Source: Rhizomicrobium sp. (GTDB lineage: Bacteria > Pseudomonadota > Alphaproteobacteria > Micropepsales > Micropepsaceae). From it: DNA of 64,000 bases. Of the stretch, positions 1 through 8,938 are shown one piece after another. Location of the stretch: contig JBBCHM010000001.1 of assembly GCA_037200045.1 (NCBI GenBank), positions 2,108,001-2,172,000 on the forward strand, in the 5' to 3' direction. Both the position numbers and the translations under genes were made by a program. The stretch's first letter is position 1; each line of letters starts with the position of its first letter. The notes beneath the pieces were generated by a model, which was given only the letters and a program-made list of their open reading frames with translations, made no database searches and was not told the origin of the DNA.

Positions 1-131
1 CCGACATGGTCGGTGATCCACAGCGCGACCTTCTCCATCTGACCCATCTGGGCCTTGATGCCGGCATAGGTGTTGCGCAGCGGGTGCTTGGCCCGCAGTT
101 CGGCAAGTTTGGCGAGTGCCGCTGACGCCAT
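1..131 (-). CDS. DUF1003-type membrane protein, N-terminal fragment
   Basis: The gene runs off the left edge; only about 43 N-terminal residues are present, starting from the ATG at 131. The visible part is a basic, Ala/Leu-rich segment followed by EKVALWITDHVG. That resembles the stretch leading into the first membrane helix of DUF1003 proteins (typically ...VGTMGFF...). The membrane part lies outside the window, so the family is inferred from a short match and the function is unknown. Confidence 0.5.
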   Translation of the reverse strand, partial: MASAALAKLAELRAKHPLRNTYAGIKAQMGQMEKVALWITDHV

Positions 132-237
132 GATGATTCCCCCAATGAAAGAAGACGCGTTCACACTATCGTCACGCGCGCCGTCCGTGCGCAATGGCCG
201 GATTTGGAACGCCGGACTAAACTTCGCGTAATGCCGC

Positions 238-816
238 CTAGAGAGCGTAGGCCGTCCCGAGCAGGACGACGCCGATCGCGCCGAACCCGACGGCGGCGTA
301 CCACAGCCACCCTTTATGGGTGATGATCGCGACCGTCGACATGGCGATGCCGATCTCGAACAGCGTGGCGGCGCCGGTCAGCCATTTGTGGCGCTCTTCA
401 TGGACGGCGCTGGCGGCCAGCAGGCGGTCGCGGTCCTTTTCGTTGTCCTCGGCCTTTTCGCGCAGCTTGTCCTGCGTGTCGCCGTATTCCTTGGACTGCT
501 TCTTGAAGAAGTCGCCGTCGGCGCTGCCGGCCGGCGCGTTCTTCGCCGCGATGCCGTAGATGTGCTTCTTGATGCTGTCGGCCTGGAACTCGTTCCACGA
601 ATCGGTGGCGCGGTCCTGCTGCAGCACCGCCTCGCTGGTGGCGGCGAGCGAGCCTTCGCCCTCCATCGTCTCCAGGCTGCCGGCGGCGGCGGTCAGGACC
701 GCGAGCACCGCGACCGTGATCGCGACGCGCGAGATGAAGGGGTCATGCTCGTGCGAGGCATGCTCGGCATGTTCCATGTGCTCATGCGCTTCGAGCGCGG
801 GATTTTCCACCGTCAC
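238..816 (-). CDS. DUF4337 family membrane protein
   Basis: A 192-residue protein. It has a His/Glu-rich N-terminus (EHMEHAEHASHEHD), one membrane helix near residues 30-47, a long charged central region likely to be helical and soluble, and two closely spaced C-terminal helices. This layout matches DUF4337, whose function is unknown. I chose the GTG at 816 because it overlaps the TGA of the upstream amidohydrolase (GTGA) and follows GGGAGG; a second in-frame GTG lies two codons later. The overlap implies translation coupled to the amidohydrolase. Confidence 0.75.
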   Translation of the reverse strand: MTVENPALEAHEHMEHAEHASHEHDPFISRVAITVAVLAVLTAAAGSLETMEGEGSLAATSEAVLQQDRATDSWNEFQADSIKKHIYGIAAKNAPAGSADGDFFKKQSKEYGDTQDKLREKAEDNEKDRDRLLAASAVHEERHKWLTGAATLFEIGIAMSTVAIITHKGWLWYAAVGFGAIGVVLLGTAYAL

Positions 817-2024
817 ACCCCTCCCAGGAACCGGTCGGCGATCGCGGCGTGCAGCGCGACGCCATTGGCCATCGCCGCCTCGTCCATCATCATGCGGTTG
901 GAGTGGCAGGCATGGGCGTGGTGGGCCGAGACGCCGTGCGGCGCCACGCCGAGAAACACCATCGCGCCCGGCATCTTCTGCAGCACATAGGAGAAATCCT
1001 CCGCGCCCATGATCGGGGCCGGCAGCCTGGCGAAGCCGTGCTCGCCGAACAGGTCGGTGACGACGCCCTGGGCGAATTTCACGAACGCCTCGTCGTTGAT
1101 GGTGACGGGATAGCCGGGCTTGAGGTTCACCGTGGCTTCGATGTCGTGCGCCCGGGCGATGTTCTCCGCGATGCGGACGATGCCTTCGCGGGCCGCGGCG
1201 CGGCTCTTCTCCGAGAAGCTTCGAAGCGTGCCGAGCAGCCTGGCGCTTTCGGGAATCACGTTCTGGGTGGTGCCGCCTTCGATCTTGGTGATGGAGAGGA
1301 CGACGGGATCGAACGCGTCGACCCGGCGCGTGACCAGGGTCTGCAGCGCGACCACGATCTCGCACGCCGTCGGGATCGGATCGAGCGTGTAGTGGGGCTG
1401 CGAGGCATGGCCGCCCTTGCCCGTGACCTCGATCTCGATCGTGTCGGTCGCCGCCATCAGCGGGCCGGAGCGGGTGGCGACGACGCCGGCCGGGATGTTG
1501 GGCGAGATATGGATGGCGAAGGCGGCGGACGGCGCGGGGGCCGCGTCCAGCATGCCTTCTTCGATCACATGGCGGGCGCCGGCATAGCCCTCTTCGCCGG
1601 TCTGGAAGAAGAATTTGACATTGCCGTTGAGCCGGTCGCGATGGCGATGCAGCAGATGCACCGCGCCGACCAGCATGGCGGTGTGCGAATCGTGGCCGCA
1701 GGCGTGCATGCGGCCTTCGTTGACGGATTTGAATTCGAGATCGGTGTCTTCCGGCATCGGCAGCGCGTCCATGTCGCCGCGCAGAAGGATGGTCGGGCCC
1801 TGCTGGGCGCCGCGCAGCGTGACGATCATGCTGGTCGTGGTCTTGCTGTCGGCGATCTCGACATCGAGGCCGGCGAGCGCCTCGCGGGCGCGGCGCGTGG
1901 TCTCGGGCAAATTGAGGCCGAGTTCCGGATGCTTGTGGATCTCGCGGCGCAGCGCCACCACCATCGGCATCAAATCCTGCGCGCCCTCGCGCCAGAAGCT
2001 CAGATCGCCCGTCGGATTGTCCAT
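813..2024 (-). CDS. M20 family amidohydrolase (hippurate hydrolase-like)
   Basis: A 403-residue cytoplasmic metal-dependent amidohydrolase of the M20D group, which cleaves N-acyl amino acids such as hippurate. Metal-site motifs are in order: RGDMDALPM (residues 82-90), HACGHDSH (107-114), TGEEGYAG (142-149) with the catalytic Glu pair, and a C-terminal MGAEDFSY motif followed by CHSN. Length is normal for the family. The substrate cannot be read from sequence. It sits 49 bp after grpE on the same strand and overlaps the DUF4337 gene, so it may be read from the hrcA-grpE promoter, although its link to heat shock is unclear. Confidence 0.85.
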   Translation of the reverse strand: MDNPTGDLSFWREGAQDLMPMVVALRREIHKHPELGLNLPETTRRAREALAGLDVEIADSKTTTSMIVTLRGAQQGPTILLRGDMDALPMPEDTDLEFKSVNEGRMHACGHDSHTAMLVGAVHLLHRHRDRLNGNVKFFFQTGEEGYAGARHVIEEGMLDAAPAPSAAFAIHISPNIPAGVVATRSGPLMAATDTIEIEVTGKGGHASQPHYTLDPIPTACEIVVALQTLVTRRVDAFDPVVLSITKIEGGTTQNVIPESARLLGTLRSFSEKSRAAAREGIVRIAENIARAHDIEATVNLKPGYPVTINDEAFVKFAQGVVTDLFGEHGFARLPAPIMGAEDFSYVLQKMPGAMVFLGVAPHGVSAHHAHACHSNRMMMDEAAMANGVALHAAIADRFLGGV

Positions 2025-2073
2025 CTTGTTCTCCTGTGTCGCGATCCACGCTCCCCCATGGGGCGGGGAAATC

Positions 2074-2655
2074 CTACGCCGTCGTGTCCACCGTGCCGCC
2101 GGGAGCGGCGCCGTTGCCGGTTTCCTTCTTCGCCACCGTCACCATGGCGGGGCGCAGCAGGCGGTCGGCGATCGTGTAGCCGGACTGGACGACATTCACG
2201 ATGGCGCCGGCCGGCTTGCCTTCGCCCGGAACCTCGGCGATCGCCTGGTGCAGATTGGGATCGAATTTCGCGTCGGTCGTGTCGATCTGCTTGACGCCGT
2301 GCACGCCGAGCTTGGCGAGCAATTGCCGCTCGGTCGCTTCCACGCCCTCGATCACCGAGCGGATCTGCGGATCGGCGGCGTCGCGCAGCGCCTGCGGCAG
2401 ATGGCTGAGCGCGCGGGCGAAATTGTCCGCGATCTCCAGCATGTCGCGGGCAAAGCGCGTGACGGCATATTGGCTGGCGTCGACCCGCTCCTTCTCGGCG
2501 CGCCGCCGGACGTTTTCCGTCTCGGCGAGGGCGCGCAACAGCTTGTCCTTCAGCTCGACATTCTCGGCGTTCAGCGCCTGGATCACGTCGGCGGGATGGG
2601 GTTGCGCGGGGTCGGCCCTATTCGAATCTTGCGGCAGTTCGTCTTCTTCGCTCAT
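2074..2655 (-). CDS. grpE: Nucleotide exchange factor GrpE
   Basis: GrpE releases ADP from DnaK in the DnaK-DnaJ chaperone cycle. The 193-residue protein has an acidic, Gln/Pro-rich N-terminus, a long helix (residues 25-70, KDKLLRALAETENVRRRAEKE) and the C-terminal beta domain ending in GYTIADRLLRPAMVTVAK, the most conserved GrpE stretch. I chose the ATG at 2655 because it gives a normal GrpE N-terminus (MSEEDELPQ). It lies 16 bp downstream of hrcA on the same strand, the usual heat-shock pairing. No dnaK or dnaJ is in view. Confidence 0.97.
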   Translation of the reverse strand: MSEEDELPQDSNRADPAQPHPADVIQALNAENVELKDKLLRALAETENVRRRAEKERVDASQYAVTRFARDMLEIADNFARALSHLPQALRDAADPQIRSVIEGVEATERQLLAKLGVHGVKQIDTTDAKFDPNLHQAIAEVPGEGKPAGAIVNVVQSGYTIADRLLRPAMVTVAKKETGNGAAPGGTVDTTA

Positions 2656-2671
2656 GGGTCTCTCTGATGCG

Positions 2672-3748
2672 TCAGCCGAGCAATCGGCCGACGACTTTGG
2701 CGGTGTGGTCGACCATCGGGATGATGCGGCCATAGTTGAGGCGGGTGGGACCGAGAACGCCGATCACGCCCACGATCTTGCCGGCCGCATTGGCATAGGG
2801 CGCGGCGACAATGGAAGAGCCGGAGAGGCTGAACAGCCGGTTCTCCGAGCCGATGAAGATGCGCACGCCGTCGCCCTCGCGGGCGAGTTCGAGCAGGCGG
2901 ATCAAATCGGCCTTGCGCTCGATGTCCTCGAACAGGGTGCGCACGCGTTCGATGTCGGCAACCGCCTCGACCGTGTCGAGCAGATGCGAGGTGCCGCGCA
3001 CGATCAGCACTTTCTCTTCCGTGTCGCGCGCTTCGCCGGCCGGCACGGACAGCGTGGCGAGCCCCTCGGCGACGATCTTGGCGGTCAGCACGTCGAGCTC
3101 GGCGCGCTCGCCTTCGAGTTCCGCCAGCACCTCGGCGCGGGCCGAATCGAGCGTGCGGCCGCGCAGCCGCGCATTGAGATAATTCGAGGCCTCCGACAGC
3201 GCCGAGGCCGGCAGGCCCTTGGGCGTGTCGATCAGGCGGTTCTCGACCTGGCCGTCCTCGCTGACCATGATCACCATCGCCTTGCCGGGCGCGATGGCGG
3301 CGAACTCGACATGTTTGAGCACCGCGTCCTGCTTGGACGAGACGACCAGGCCAGCGCAGTTGGAGAGGCCGGACAGCAGGCTGGTCGCCTGGACCAGGAC
3401 CTCCTCGAGCCGGCGGCCGGTGCCGCTCATCCGCGCCTCGATGGAGGCGCGCTCGTCGGGCGACAGCTCCCCCACTTCCAGCAAGCCGTCGACGAATAGC
3501 CGCAGGCCCTTTTCCGTGGGCGCCCGGCCGGCCGAGGTGTGCGGCGCGTAGAGCAGCCCCATGGTCTCCAGATCGGCCATCACATTGCGGATCGAGGCCG
3601 GCGACAGGGCCAGCGGCAGGCGCTGCGACAGGGTGCGCGACCCCACCGGCTCGCCGCTCGACAGGAAGGCTTCCACCAGATGGCGGAAGACCTCCCTTGG
3701 GCGGTCCCCCAGGATGGCGTTCAAGGTACGGGCAGCCGTCTGATCCAA
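2672..3748 (-). CDS. hrcA: Heat-inducible transcription repressor HrcA
   Basis: HrcA represses class I heat-shock genes by binding CIRCE operators. The 358-residue protein has the N-terminal winged helix (VGSRTLSQRL, then SIRNVMADLETMGLL near residues 50-65, then TSAGRAPTEKGLR) and the GAF-like dimerisation domain ending in NYGRIIPMVDHTAKVVGRLL. The start is TTG at 3748; a second TTG lies eight codons in. I see no CIRCE sequence in the 114-bp gap to rph, so autoregulation through CIRCE is not supported here. The gene leads grpE. Confidence 0.95.
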   Translation of the reverse strand: MDQTAARTLNAILGDRPREVFRHLVEAFLSSGEPVGSRTLSQRLPLALSPASIRNVMADLETMGLLYAPHTSAGRAPTEKGLRLFVDGLLEVGELSPDERASIEARMSGTGRRLEEVLVQATSLLSGLSNCAGLVVSSKQDAVLKHVEFAAIAPGKAMVIMVSEDGQVENRLIDTPKGLPASALSEASNYLNARLRGRTLDSARAEVLAELEGERAELDVLTAKIVAEGLATLSVPAGEARDTEEKVLIVRGTSHLLDTVEAVADIERVRTLFEDIERKADLIRLLELAREGDGVRIFIGSENRLFSLSGSSIVAAPYANAAGKIVGVIGVLGPTRLNYGRIIPMVDHTAKVVGRLLG

Positions 3749-3757
3749 ATATACAAG

Positions 3758-3768
3758 CCTTTGAAAGG
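3758..3768. promoter_or_regulatory. Short inverted repeat in the hrcA/rph divergent gap
   Basis: CCTTTGAAAGG, two 5-bp arms around one base, sits 10 bp upstream of the hrcA start codon and 95 bp upstream of rph. An AT-rich TATATT lies between it and hrcA. The position suits an operator or promoter element, but the repeat is short and matches no operator I can name. It is not CIRCE. Confidence 0.25.
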
Positions 3769-3862
3769 ACTTACGTTTTTACGCGAAGGGGCGCGCCATT
3801 TGCGCCGCCGGCGGCAAAGCCGCTAGGTAACGGTCGACGCCCGAAACTTCAAGGCAAACAAC

Positions 3863-4579
3863 ATGCGCCCTTCTTCCCGCGCAAACGACCAGATGCGTAC
3901 CGTGACCCTGGAACCGGGGGTCGCCAAGCATGCCGAGGGCTCCTGCCTGGTCAAGTTCGGCGACACCCATGTCCGCTGCACCGCCAGCCTGGAGGATACC
4001 GCCCCCGGCTTTCTGCGCGGCACCGGCAAGGGCTGGGTCACGGCCGAGTATGGCATGTTACCGCGTTCCACCCATGAGCGCATGCGGCGCGAGGCGGCGC
4101 AAGGCAAGCAGTCCGGCCGCACGCTGGAGATCCAGCGGCTGATCGGCCGGTCCCTGCGCGCCGTGGTCGATCTTTCCGTGCTCGGCGAACGCCAGATCGT
4201 GATCGATTGCGACGTCATCCAGGCCGATGGCGGCACGCGCACCGCCTCGATCACCGGCGGCTTCATCGCACTGTCCCAGTGCATCGCCTTCATGAAGAAG
4301 ACCGGCGCGATCACCAAGCCCGCGATCAAGGACCACATCGCCGCCGTCTCCTGCGGCATCTGGAAGGGCGAGGCCTGCCTCGACCTCGACTATGCCGAGG
4401 ATTCGACCGCCGAGACCGACGCGAATTTCGTGCTGACCGGCCGGGGCGGACTGGTCGAGGTTCAGGGAACCGCCGAGGGCGAGCCGTTCAGCGACGAGCA
4501 GTTCGCGCAATTGCTCAAGCTGGCGCGCAAGGGCATCGGCGAACTCGTCGCGTTGCAAAAGAGCGTGCTGGGCGCATGA
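3863..4579 (+). CDS. rph: Ribonuclease PH
   Basis: RNase PH trims the 3' end of tRNA precursors by phosphorolysis. The 238-residue protein matches the family along its length: [12 protein letters not shown] at the start, [32 protein letters not shown] (the conserved RNA-facing segment near residues 65-85), [15 protein letters not shown] with the phosphate-site Arg, and DANFVLTG. It begins a tight rightward operon with rdgB and hemW, sharing an ATGA overlap with rdgB. It is divergent from hrcA, a common alphaproteobacterial arrangement. Confidence 0.97.
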   Translation: MRPSSRANDQMRTVTLEPGVAKHAEGSCLVKFGDTHVRCTASLEDTAPGFLRGTGKGWVTAEYGMLPRSTHERMRREAAQGKQSGRTLEIQRLIGRSLRAVVDLSVLGERQIVIDCDVIQADGGTRTASITGGFIALSQCIAFMKKTGAITKPAIKDHIAAVSCGIWKGEACLDLDYAEDSTAETDANFVLTGRGGLVEVQGTAEGEPFSDEQFAQLLKLARKGIGELVALQKSVLGA

Positions 4580-5181
4580 GGCTTTCGCGCGGCGACACGC
4601 TGGTGGTGGCAAGCCACAATCCCGGCAAGGTCCGCGAGATCGTCGAACTGCTCGCGCCTTATCGGCTGCATGTGATCGGCGCCGGCGATCTGGAGATTGC
4701 CGAGCCGGAGGAGACCGAAACGACCTTCGCCGGCAACGCGGCGCTGAAGGCGCTGTGGGTGGCGAACCATTGCGGCCAGATCGCGCTCGCGGACGATTCC
4801 GGCCTGAGCGTCGCCGCGCTGGACGGGGCGCCGGGCGTCTACTCCGCCCGCTGGGCGGGGCCGCACAAGGATTTCGGGGCGGCGATGGCGCGCGTCGAGC
4901 AGGAGCTCAAGGATCGCGGCGCGACCGACATGTCCGCGAAATTCGTTTCCGCGCTGGCGCTCGCCTTGCCGCACGAGACGCCGCGCATTTTCGAAGGCGA
5001 AGTGCACGGCTATCTCGCCTTTCCGCCGCGCGGCGCGAACGGCTTCGGCTACGATCCGATCTTCGTCGCCGAGGGGATGCCACAGACCTTCGGCGAGATG
5101 GAGCCCAAGGCCAAGCTCGCGATGAACCACCGCAGCCGCGCGTTCCAGAAGCTGATCGCGAGCGACGTCTTCGCCCCATGA
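4576..5181 (+). CDS. rdgB: RdgB/HAM1 non-canonical purine NTP pyrophosphatase
   Basis: A 201-residue enzyme that hydrolyses ITP, dITP and XTP to monophosphates and so keeps deaminated purines out of nucleic acids. Family motifs are clear: [10 protein letters not shown] near the start, [34 protein letters not shown] (active-site Asp), GFGYDPIF and [11 protein letters not shown]. The ATG at 4576 overlaps the rph stop as ATGA, and the gene's own TGA overlaps the hemW start in the same way, so the three genes are translationally linked. Confidence 0.95.
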   Translation: MRLSRGDTLVVASHNPGKVREIVELLAPYRLHVIGAGDLEIAEPEETETTFAGNAALKALWVANHCGQIALADDSGLSVAALDGAPGVYSARWAGPHKDFGAAMARVEQELKDRGATDMSAKFVSALALALPHETPRIFEGEVHGYLAFPPRGANGFGYDPIFVAEGMPQTFGEMEPKAKLAMNHRSRAFQKLIASDVFAP

Positions 5182-6320
5182 GCGGCTTCGGCATCTATGT
5201 CCACTGGCCGTTCTGCGCGGCCAAATGCCCCTATTGCGATTTCAACTCCCATGTCCGCGCCTCGGTCGACGAGCAGGGCTGGATCGATGCGATCGTACGC
5301 GAACTGGAATGGACGGCGGCGCGCCAGGGCGCCGACCGGCCCATCGTCGAGACGGTGTTCTTCGGCGGCGGCACGCCGTCGCTGATGCAGGGCACCAGCG
5401 TCGCGCGCACGCTGGACACCATCGCGAAGCTCTGGCGCACCGCCAACGATGTCGAAGTCACGCTCGAATCCAATCCGGCCAGCGCCGACAGGGCGCGCTT
5501 CGCGGATTACCGCGCCGCGGGCGTGAACCGGCTGTCGCTCGGCGTGCAGGCGCTGAACGATGCCGATTTGAAGATGCTGGGCCGGCTGCACAATGTCGCC
5601 GAGGCGAAGGCGGCGCTGGCGCTGGCGATGCGCAATTTCGACCGCGTCTCGCTCGATCTCATCTATGCCCGTCCGTATCAGACGCTGGCGCAATGGCGCG
5701 GCGAACTCGCCGAGGCCTTGTCCTTCGGCACCGATCATCTTTCGCTCTACCAGCTCACCATCGAACCAGCGACGCCGTTCGCCACGCTGTACAAGACCGG
5801 CGCGCTGACGATCCCCGACGACGACCGCGCCGCCGAACTCTTCGAGTTGACGCAGGAGATGACCGAGGCGGCGGGCCGCCCGGCCTATGAGATATCCAAC
5901 CATGCGCACCCCGGCTCGGAGGCGCGCCACAATCTGATCTATTGGCGCTATGGGGCGTATGCCGGCGTCGGCCCCGGTGCCCATGGCAGGCTCGATATCG
6001 GCGGCAAGCGCATCGCGACCCAGACCGAGCGCCTTCCCGAGCGCTGGCGCGAGGCCGTGCTGCGGCAAGGTCACGGCCTCATCGAGCAGAGCGACATCGC
6101 CCCCGCCGATGCCGCGCGCGAACACCTGCTGATGAATCTGCGATTGGCCGAAGGCCTCGACCTCGCCGCTTACCGCGCGCGTTGGAGCACCGTGCCGAAC
6201 GCGGATCGCATCACGTCCCTCGTCGAAGATGGCCTGCTGATACTGGAGGGTGACCGCCTGACCGCTACTCCGCGCGGCCGCCTGCTGCTCAACAGCGTGA
6301 TCGCGGCATTGGTCGAATAG
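5178..6320 (+). CDS. hemW: HemW, radical SAM heme chaperone
   Basis: A 380-residue radical SAM protein of the HemN/HemW group. The cluster motif is C13-x3-C17-x2-C20 followed by Asp (CAAKCPYCDF). It lacks the extra cysteine after the third that coproporphyrinogen oxidase HemN carries, which favours HemW, a heme-trafficking protein. VETVFFGGGTPSLM and the C-terminal HemN domain (HNLIYWRYGAYAGVGPGAHGR) are present. It overlaps rdgB by ATGA and ends the rph operon; a long palindrome follows its stop. Confidence 0.93.
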   Translation: MSGFGIYVHWPFCAAKCPYCDFNSHVRASVDEQGWIDAIVRELEWTAARQGADRPIVETVFFGGGTPSLMQGTSVARTLDTIAKLWRTANDVEVTLESNPASADRARFADYRAAGVNRLSLGVQALNDADLKMLGRLHNVAEAKAALALAMRNFDRVSLDLIYARPYQTLAQWRGELAEALSFGTDHLSLYQLTIEPATPFATLYKTGALTIPDDDRAAELFELTQEMTEAAGRPAYEISNHAHPGSEARHNLIYWRYGAYAGVGPGAHGRLDIGGKRIATQTERLPERWREAVLRQGHGLIEQSDIAPADAAREHLLMNLRLAEGLDLAAYRARWSTVPNADRITSLVEDGLLILEGDRLTATPRGRLLLNSVIAALVE

Positions 6321-6326
6321 ATTGGC

Positions 6327-6391
6327 TCACGCGGAGCCGCGGAGAACGCGGAGATTGAGCTCAACTCCGCGCTCTCCGCGGCTCCGCGTGA
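6327..6391. repeat. 65-bp near-perfect palindrome between convergent genes
   Basis: Left arm TCACGCGGAGCCGCGGAGA and right arm TCTCCGCGGCTCCGCGTGA are exact complements. Inside them a CGCGGAG/CTCCGCG pair surrounds a central TTGAGCTCAA, with one mismatch and one unpaired A in the whole structure. It occupies almost the entire gap between hemW and the convergent lipoprotein gene, so it probably acts as a bidirectional terminator. The modular CGCGGAG units look like a dispersed intergenic repeat family; copy number cannot be judged from this window. Confidence 0.8.
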
Positions 6392-6424
6392 ATCCTTGGC
6401 GCGCTAACGCGCGCCGGAGGCGGT

Positions 6425-7669
6425 TCAGCTCCCCGGCTTCACGAAGGTCGTCGGCGCGGGATCCACCACGTGGAAACCGTCGGGCGCAATCGCGATGACG
6501 GCGAGGCCGCGCTCCGCCGTGCCGTCGGGCGCGAAGCGGAAGATGCCGTCGGCGCCGGCGAAGCCGTTGGGATCGGCCAAGGCGGCGCGCGTGAAGCGCT
6601 TATAGGGCTCGCCCTTGGCCAGCGCCGCCACCAGCGACACCGCGTCGTAGGCGAGCGCGGCCAGCGGCGGCGGATTGACGCCGAACGCCTCGCGGAATTT
6701 CGCGTTGAACGCAATCTCGCTCTTCGGATCCGGCCCCGCGAACCAGGCGCCGGACAGCGCCGGCTCGGCGAGATTGGCGGTCTCGTTCCACTGGCCGGTG
6801 CCCAGCAGCTTCACCTTGCCGGTGACCAGGCCGCCCGCGGTCAGCGCCGGCGCCGCGGCGCGCAACACCCCGCCGCCCTGCGGAAGGAACAGCGCATCGG
6901 CATCGGTCTTGGCGATCACGCCCGCCGGCGCGACGACGCCGTCCAGCGTGCCCTCGAAGCGCTCGACCTGGCCGACCTCGCCCTTGCCGTTCGTGACCGC
7001 GGCTTTGAACGCGTCGAGCGTGACATCGCCGAAGGCGGTCCGCGGCACCAGCGCCGCGAAGCTGTGCTTGCCCTGGCCGAGCGCGTAATCGATGACGCGG
7101 GTGGTGTCGCCCTCGGGCTGGAAGCCCATCAGATAGACGCCGTCGCCCGCCACCGTCCGGTCGGTCGAGAAGGCGAGCACCGGCACGCCGCGGTCGCGCG
7201 CCGCGCCGGAGATCGCCTTGACCGAAGGGCCATAGAGCGGCCCGACGATGATCTCCGTGCCCTGTTCCAGCAGTCGGTCGGCGGCGGCGGCGGCGTCCGC
7301 CGGCGTCGAGCCTTCATCCGCCGTGATCAGGACGATGTCGTGGTTGCCCGATTCATAGAGTGCCATCTGCGCCGAACGCAGCATGGCCTGCGCCAGAAGC
7401 TTCACCGCCGGCGTGCCGCTGGTGAAGGGCAGAATCACGCCCACCCGCACCGGGATGTGGTCGGCCGGGATATTGGACAGGGTGAGGAAGCTCGGCTTGT
7501 TTTCGGTCAGGGGATGGCCGGCCGGGGTCTCGGGCTCGGCGGCAGGCGCCGGCGGCGGCGGCGCGACCGGTTTGGCGACGCAGCCGGCCAGTGCTATCGC
7601 GGCGAGGCAGGCGATGGCAAAAAGGCGCGCGGCTCCAAGAGGGGCCACCGGACGGGATAGAACAGGCAT
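6425..7669 (-). CDS. Penicillin-binding protein activator, LpoA-like lipoprotein
   Basis: A 414-residue lipoprotein with a periplasmic type I substrate-binding fold, related to the C-terminal domain of LpoA, which activates PBP1A. The signal peptide ends in lipobox LAGC (Cys30). A Pro-rich linker and a Leu/Ile/Val-binding-protein-like domain follow (VRVGVILPFTSG, then EIIVGPLYGPSV). The ATG at 7669 has GGAGG six bases upstream and is preferred over a GTG four codons earlier. The gene is divergent from rsmI with only 32 bp between starts, an arrangement also known around E. coli lpoA. Confidence 0.85.
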   Translation of the reverse strand: MPVLSRPVAPLGAARLFAIACLAAIALAGCVAKPVAPPPPAPAAEPETPAGHPLTENKPSFLTLSNIPADHIPVRVGVILPFTSGTPAVKLLAQAMLRSAQMALYESGNHDIVLITADEGSTPADAAAAADRLLEQGTEIIVGPLYGPSVKAISGAARDRGVPVLAFSTDRTVAGDGVYLMGFQPEGDTTRVIDYALGQGKHSFAALVPRTAFGDVTLDAFKAAVTNGKGEVGQVERFEGTLDGVVAPAGVIAKTDADALFLPQGGGVLRAAAPALTAGGLVTGKVKLLGTGQWNETANLAEPALSGAWFAGPDPKSEIAFNAKFREAFGVNPPPLAALAYDAVSLVAALAKGEPYKRFTRAALADPNGFAGADGIFRFAPDGTAERGLAVIAIAPDGFHVVDPAPTTFVKPGS

Positions 7670-7701
7670 TGAGACCTCCACAGACCGGCGAAACTAAGGC
7701 T

Positions 7702-8571
7702 TTGGGCACGTTCCGTAAATCGGGCGCGGCGGCGGAACTTGCCCCCGGGCTTTACGTGACGGCGACCCCCATCGGCAATGCCCGCGACATCACCTTGCGG
7801 GCGCTCGATGTACTTTCCGGCTGTGACGTCATTGCGGCGGAGGATACGCGCGTCACGTCCAAGCTGCTGGCCATCCACGGGATATCCAAGCCGCTGACCG
7901 CCTATAACGACCACAATGGCGCGCGCGAGCGGCCCAAGCTGATCGCCAGGCTGCGCCATGGCGCGCGGATCGCGCTGGTGAGCGACGCCGGCACGCCGCT
8001 GGTGTCCGATCCGGGCTACAAGCTGGTGCGCGAGGCGCTGGCCGAAGGCGTACCGGTGCACGCGATCCCCGGCGCCTCGGCGACGCTGACCGCGCTGGCG
8101 CTGGCGGGGCTGCCGAGCGACCGCTTCCTGTTCGCCGGCTTCGTCCCGGCCAAGGCGGGCGAGCGGGCGAGCTTCCTGGCGGAGCTGAAACCCATCCGCG
8201 CCACGCTGATCCTGTTCGAATCGGCGCAGCGCCTGGCCGAATCGCTGGCGCAGATGGCGGAAATCCTGGGCGACCGCGCCGTGGCGGTGACGCGCGAACT
8301 GACCAAGCTGCACGAGGAAGTGCGGCGCGGCACGCTGGCGCTGCTCGCGCCGCGCTATGCGGACGCGCCGCCGCCCAAGGGCGAGGTCACGATCCTGATC
8401 GGCCCGCCGGCGCAGGCCGGGGCCGATACCGGGCGCATCGACGCGCTGCTCGACCATGCGCTGCCCTTCATGCCGGTGAAGGCGGCGTCGGAGATGATCG
8501 CGCTGGCGCTCGACATCCCGCGCAAGGAAATCTACGAACGCGCGCTGATGAAGAAGACCGATGAAGGCTGA
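7702..8571 (+). CDS. rsmI: 16S rRNA (cytidine-1402-2'-O)-methyltransferase RsmI
   Basis: RsmI 2'-O-methylates C1402 in the ribosomal P site. Motifs: GLYVTATPIGNARDITLRAL at the N-terminus, AAEDTRVTSKLL, ALVSDAGTPLVSDPGYKLV (SAM site), IPGASATLTALALAGLPSDRF and the C-terminal DIPRKEIYERAL. I place the start at TTG 7702, after TAAGG, giving 289 residues, the usual size. The frame stays open upstream, but those codons overlap the beginning of the divergent lipoprotein gene. It overlaps yraN by 11 bp. Confidence 0.93.
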   Translation: MGTFRKSGAAAELAPGLYVTATPIGNARDITLRALDVLSGCDVIAAEDTRVTSKLLAIHGISKPLTAYNDHNGARERPKLIARLRHGARIALVSDAGTPLVSDPGYKLVREALAEGVPVHAIPGASATLTALALAGLPSDRFLFAGFVPAKAGERASFLAELKPIRATLILFESAQRLAESLAQMAEILGDRAVAVTRELTKLHEEVRRGTLALLAPRYADAPPPKGEVTILIGPPAQAGADTGRIDALLDHALPFMPVKAASEMIALALDIPRKEIYERALMKKTDEG

Positions 8572-8938
8572 CGGCATCACCGCCAAGCGCCGGCGGGCGG
8601 AACGGTCCGGCCGCGGCGGCGAGACCTGGGCCGCGCTCCTGCTGCGGCTGAAGGGTTATCGCATCCTGGGTCGGCGGGTGCGCACCCATGCCGGCGAGAT
8701 CGATCTGGTGGCGCGCTCGCCGCGCGGCATCCTGTGCTTCGTCGAGGTGAAGGCGCGGCCCGATGCACGCGCCGCCGTCGAATCCGTCGCGCCGCGCCAG
8801 CGCGCCCGCATCGCGCGCGCCGCCATGCTGTATGTCGCCGGCAAGCCGCAACTGGCGCGCGCCGCCCGCCGCTTCGACATCGTGACCGTCTCGCCGCGCG
8901 CTCTGCCGCGCCACATCCGCGACGCCTGGCGGCCATGA
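8561..8938 (+). CDS. yraN: YraN/UPF0102 nuclease-fold protein
   Basis: A 125-residue UPF0102 protein with the restriction-endonuclease-like core: GRGGETWAALLLRLKGYRIL, then THAGEIDLVARS and CFVEVKARP, which supply the D and ExK-type metal-site residues. The family is widespread next to rsmI; its role is not established, and a DNA or RNA processing function is usually suggested. It overlaps rsmI by 11 bp and the next gene by ATGA, so it is inside the operon. Confidence 0.92.
   Translation: MKADGITAKRRRAERSGRGGETWAALLLRLKGYRILGRRVRTHAGEIDLVARSPRGILCFVEVKARPDARAAVESVAPRQRARIARAAMLYVAGKPQLARAARRFDIVTVSPRALPRHIRDAWRP

Noticed and set aside
2672..3862. CIRCE operator for HrcA
   Set aside because: No TTAGCACTC-N9-GAGTGCTAA or near match was visible in the region.
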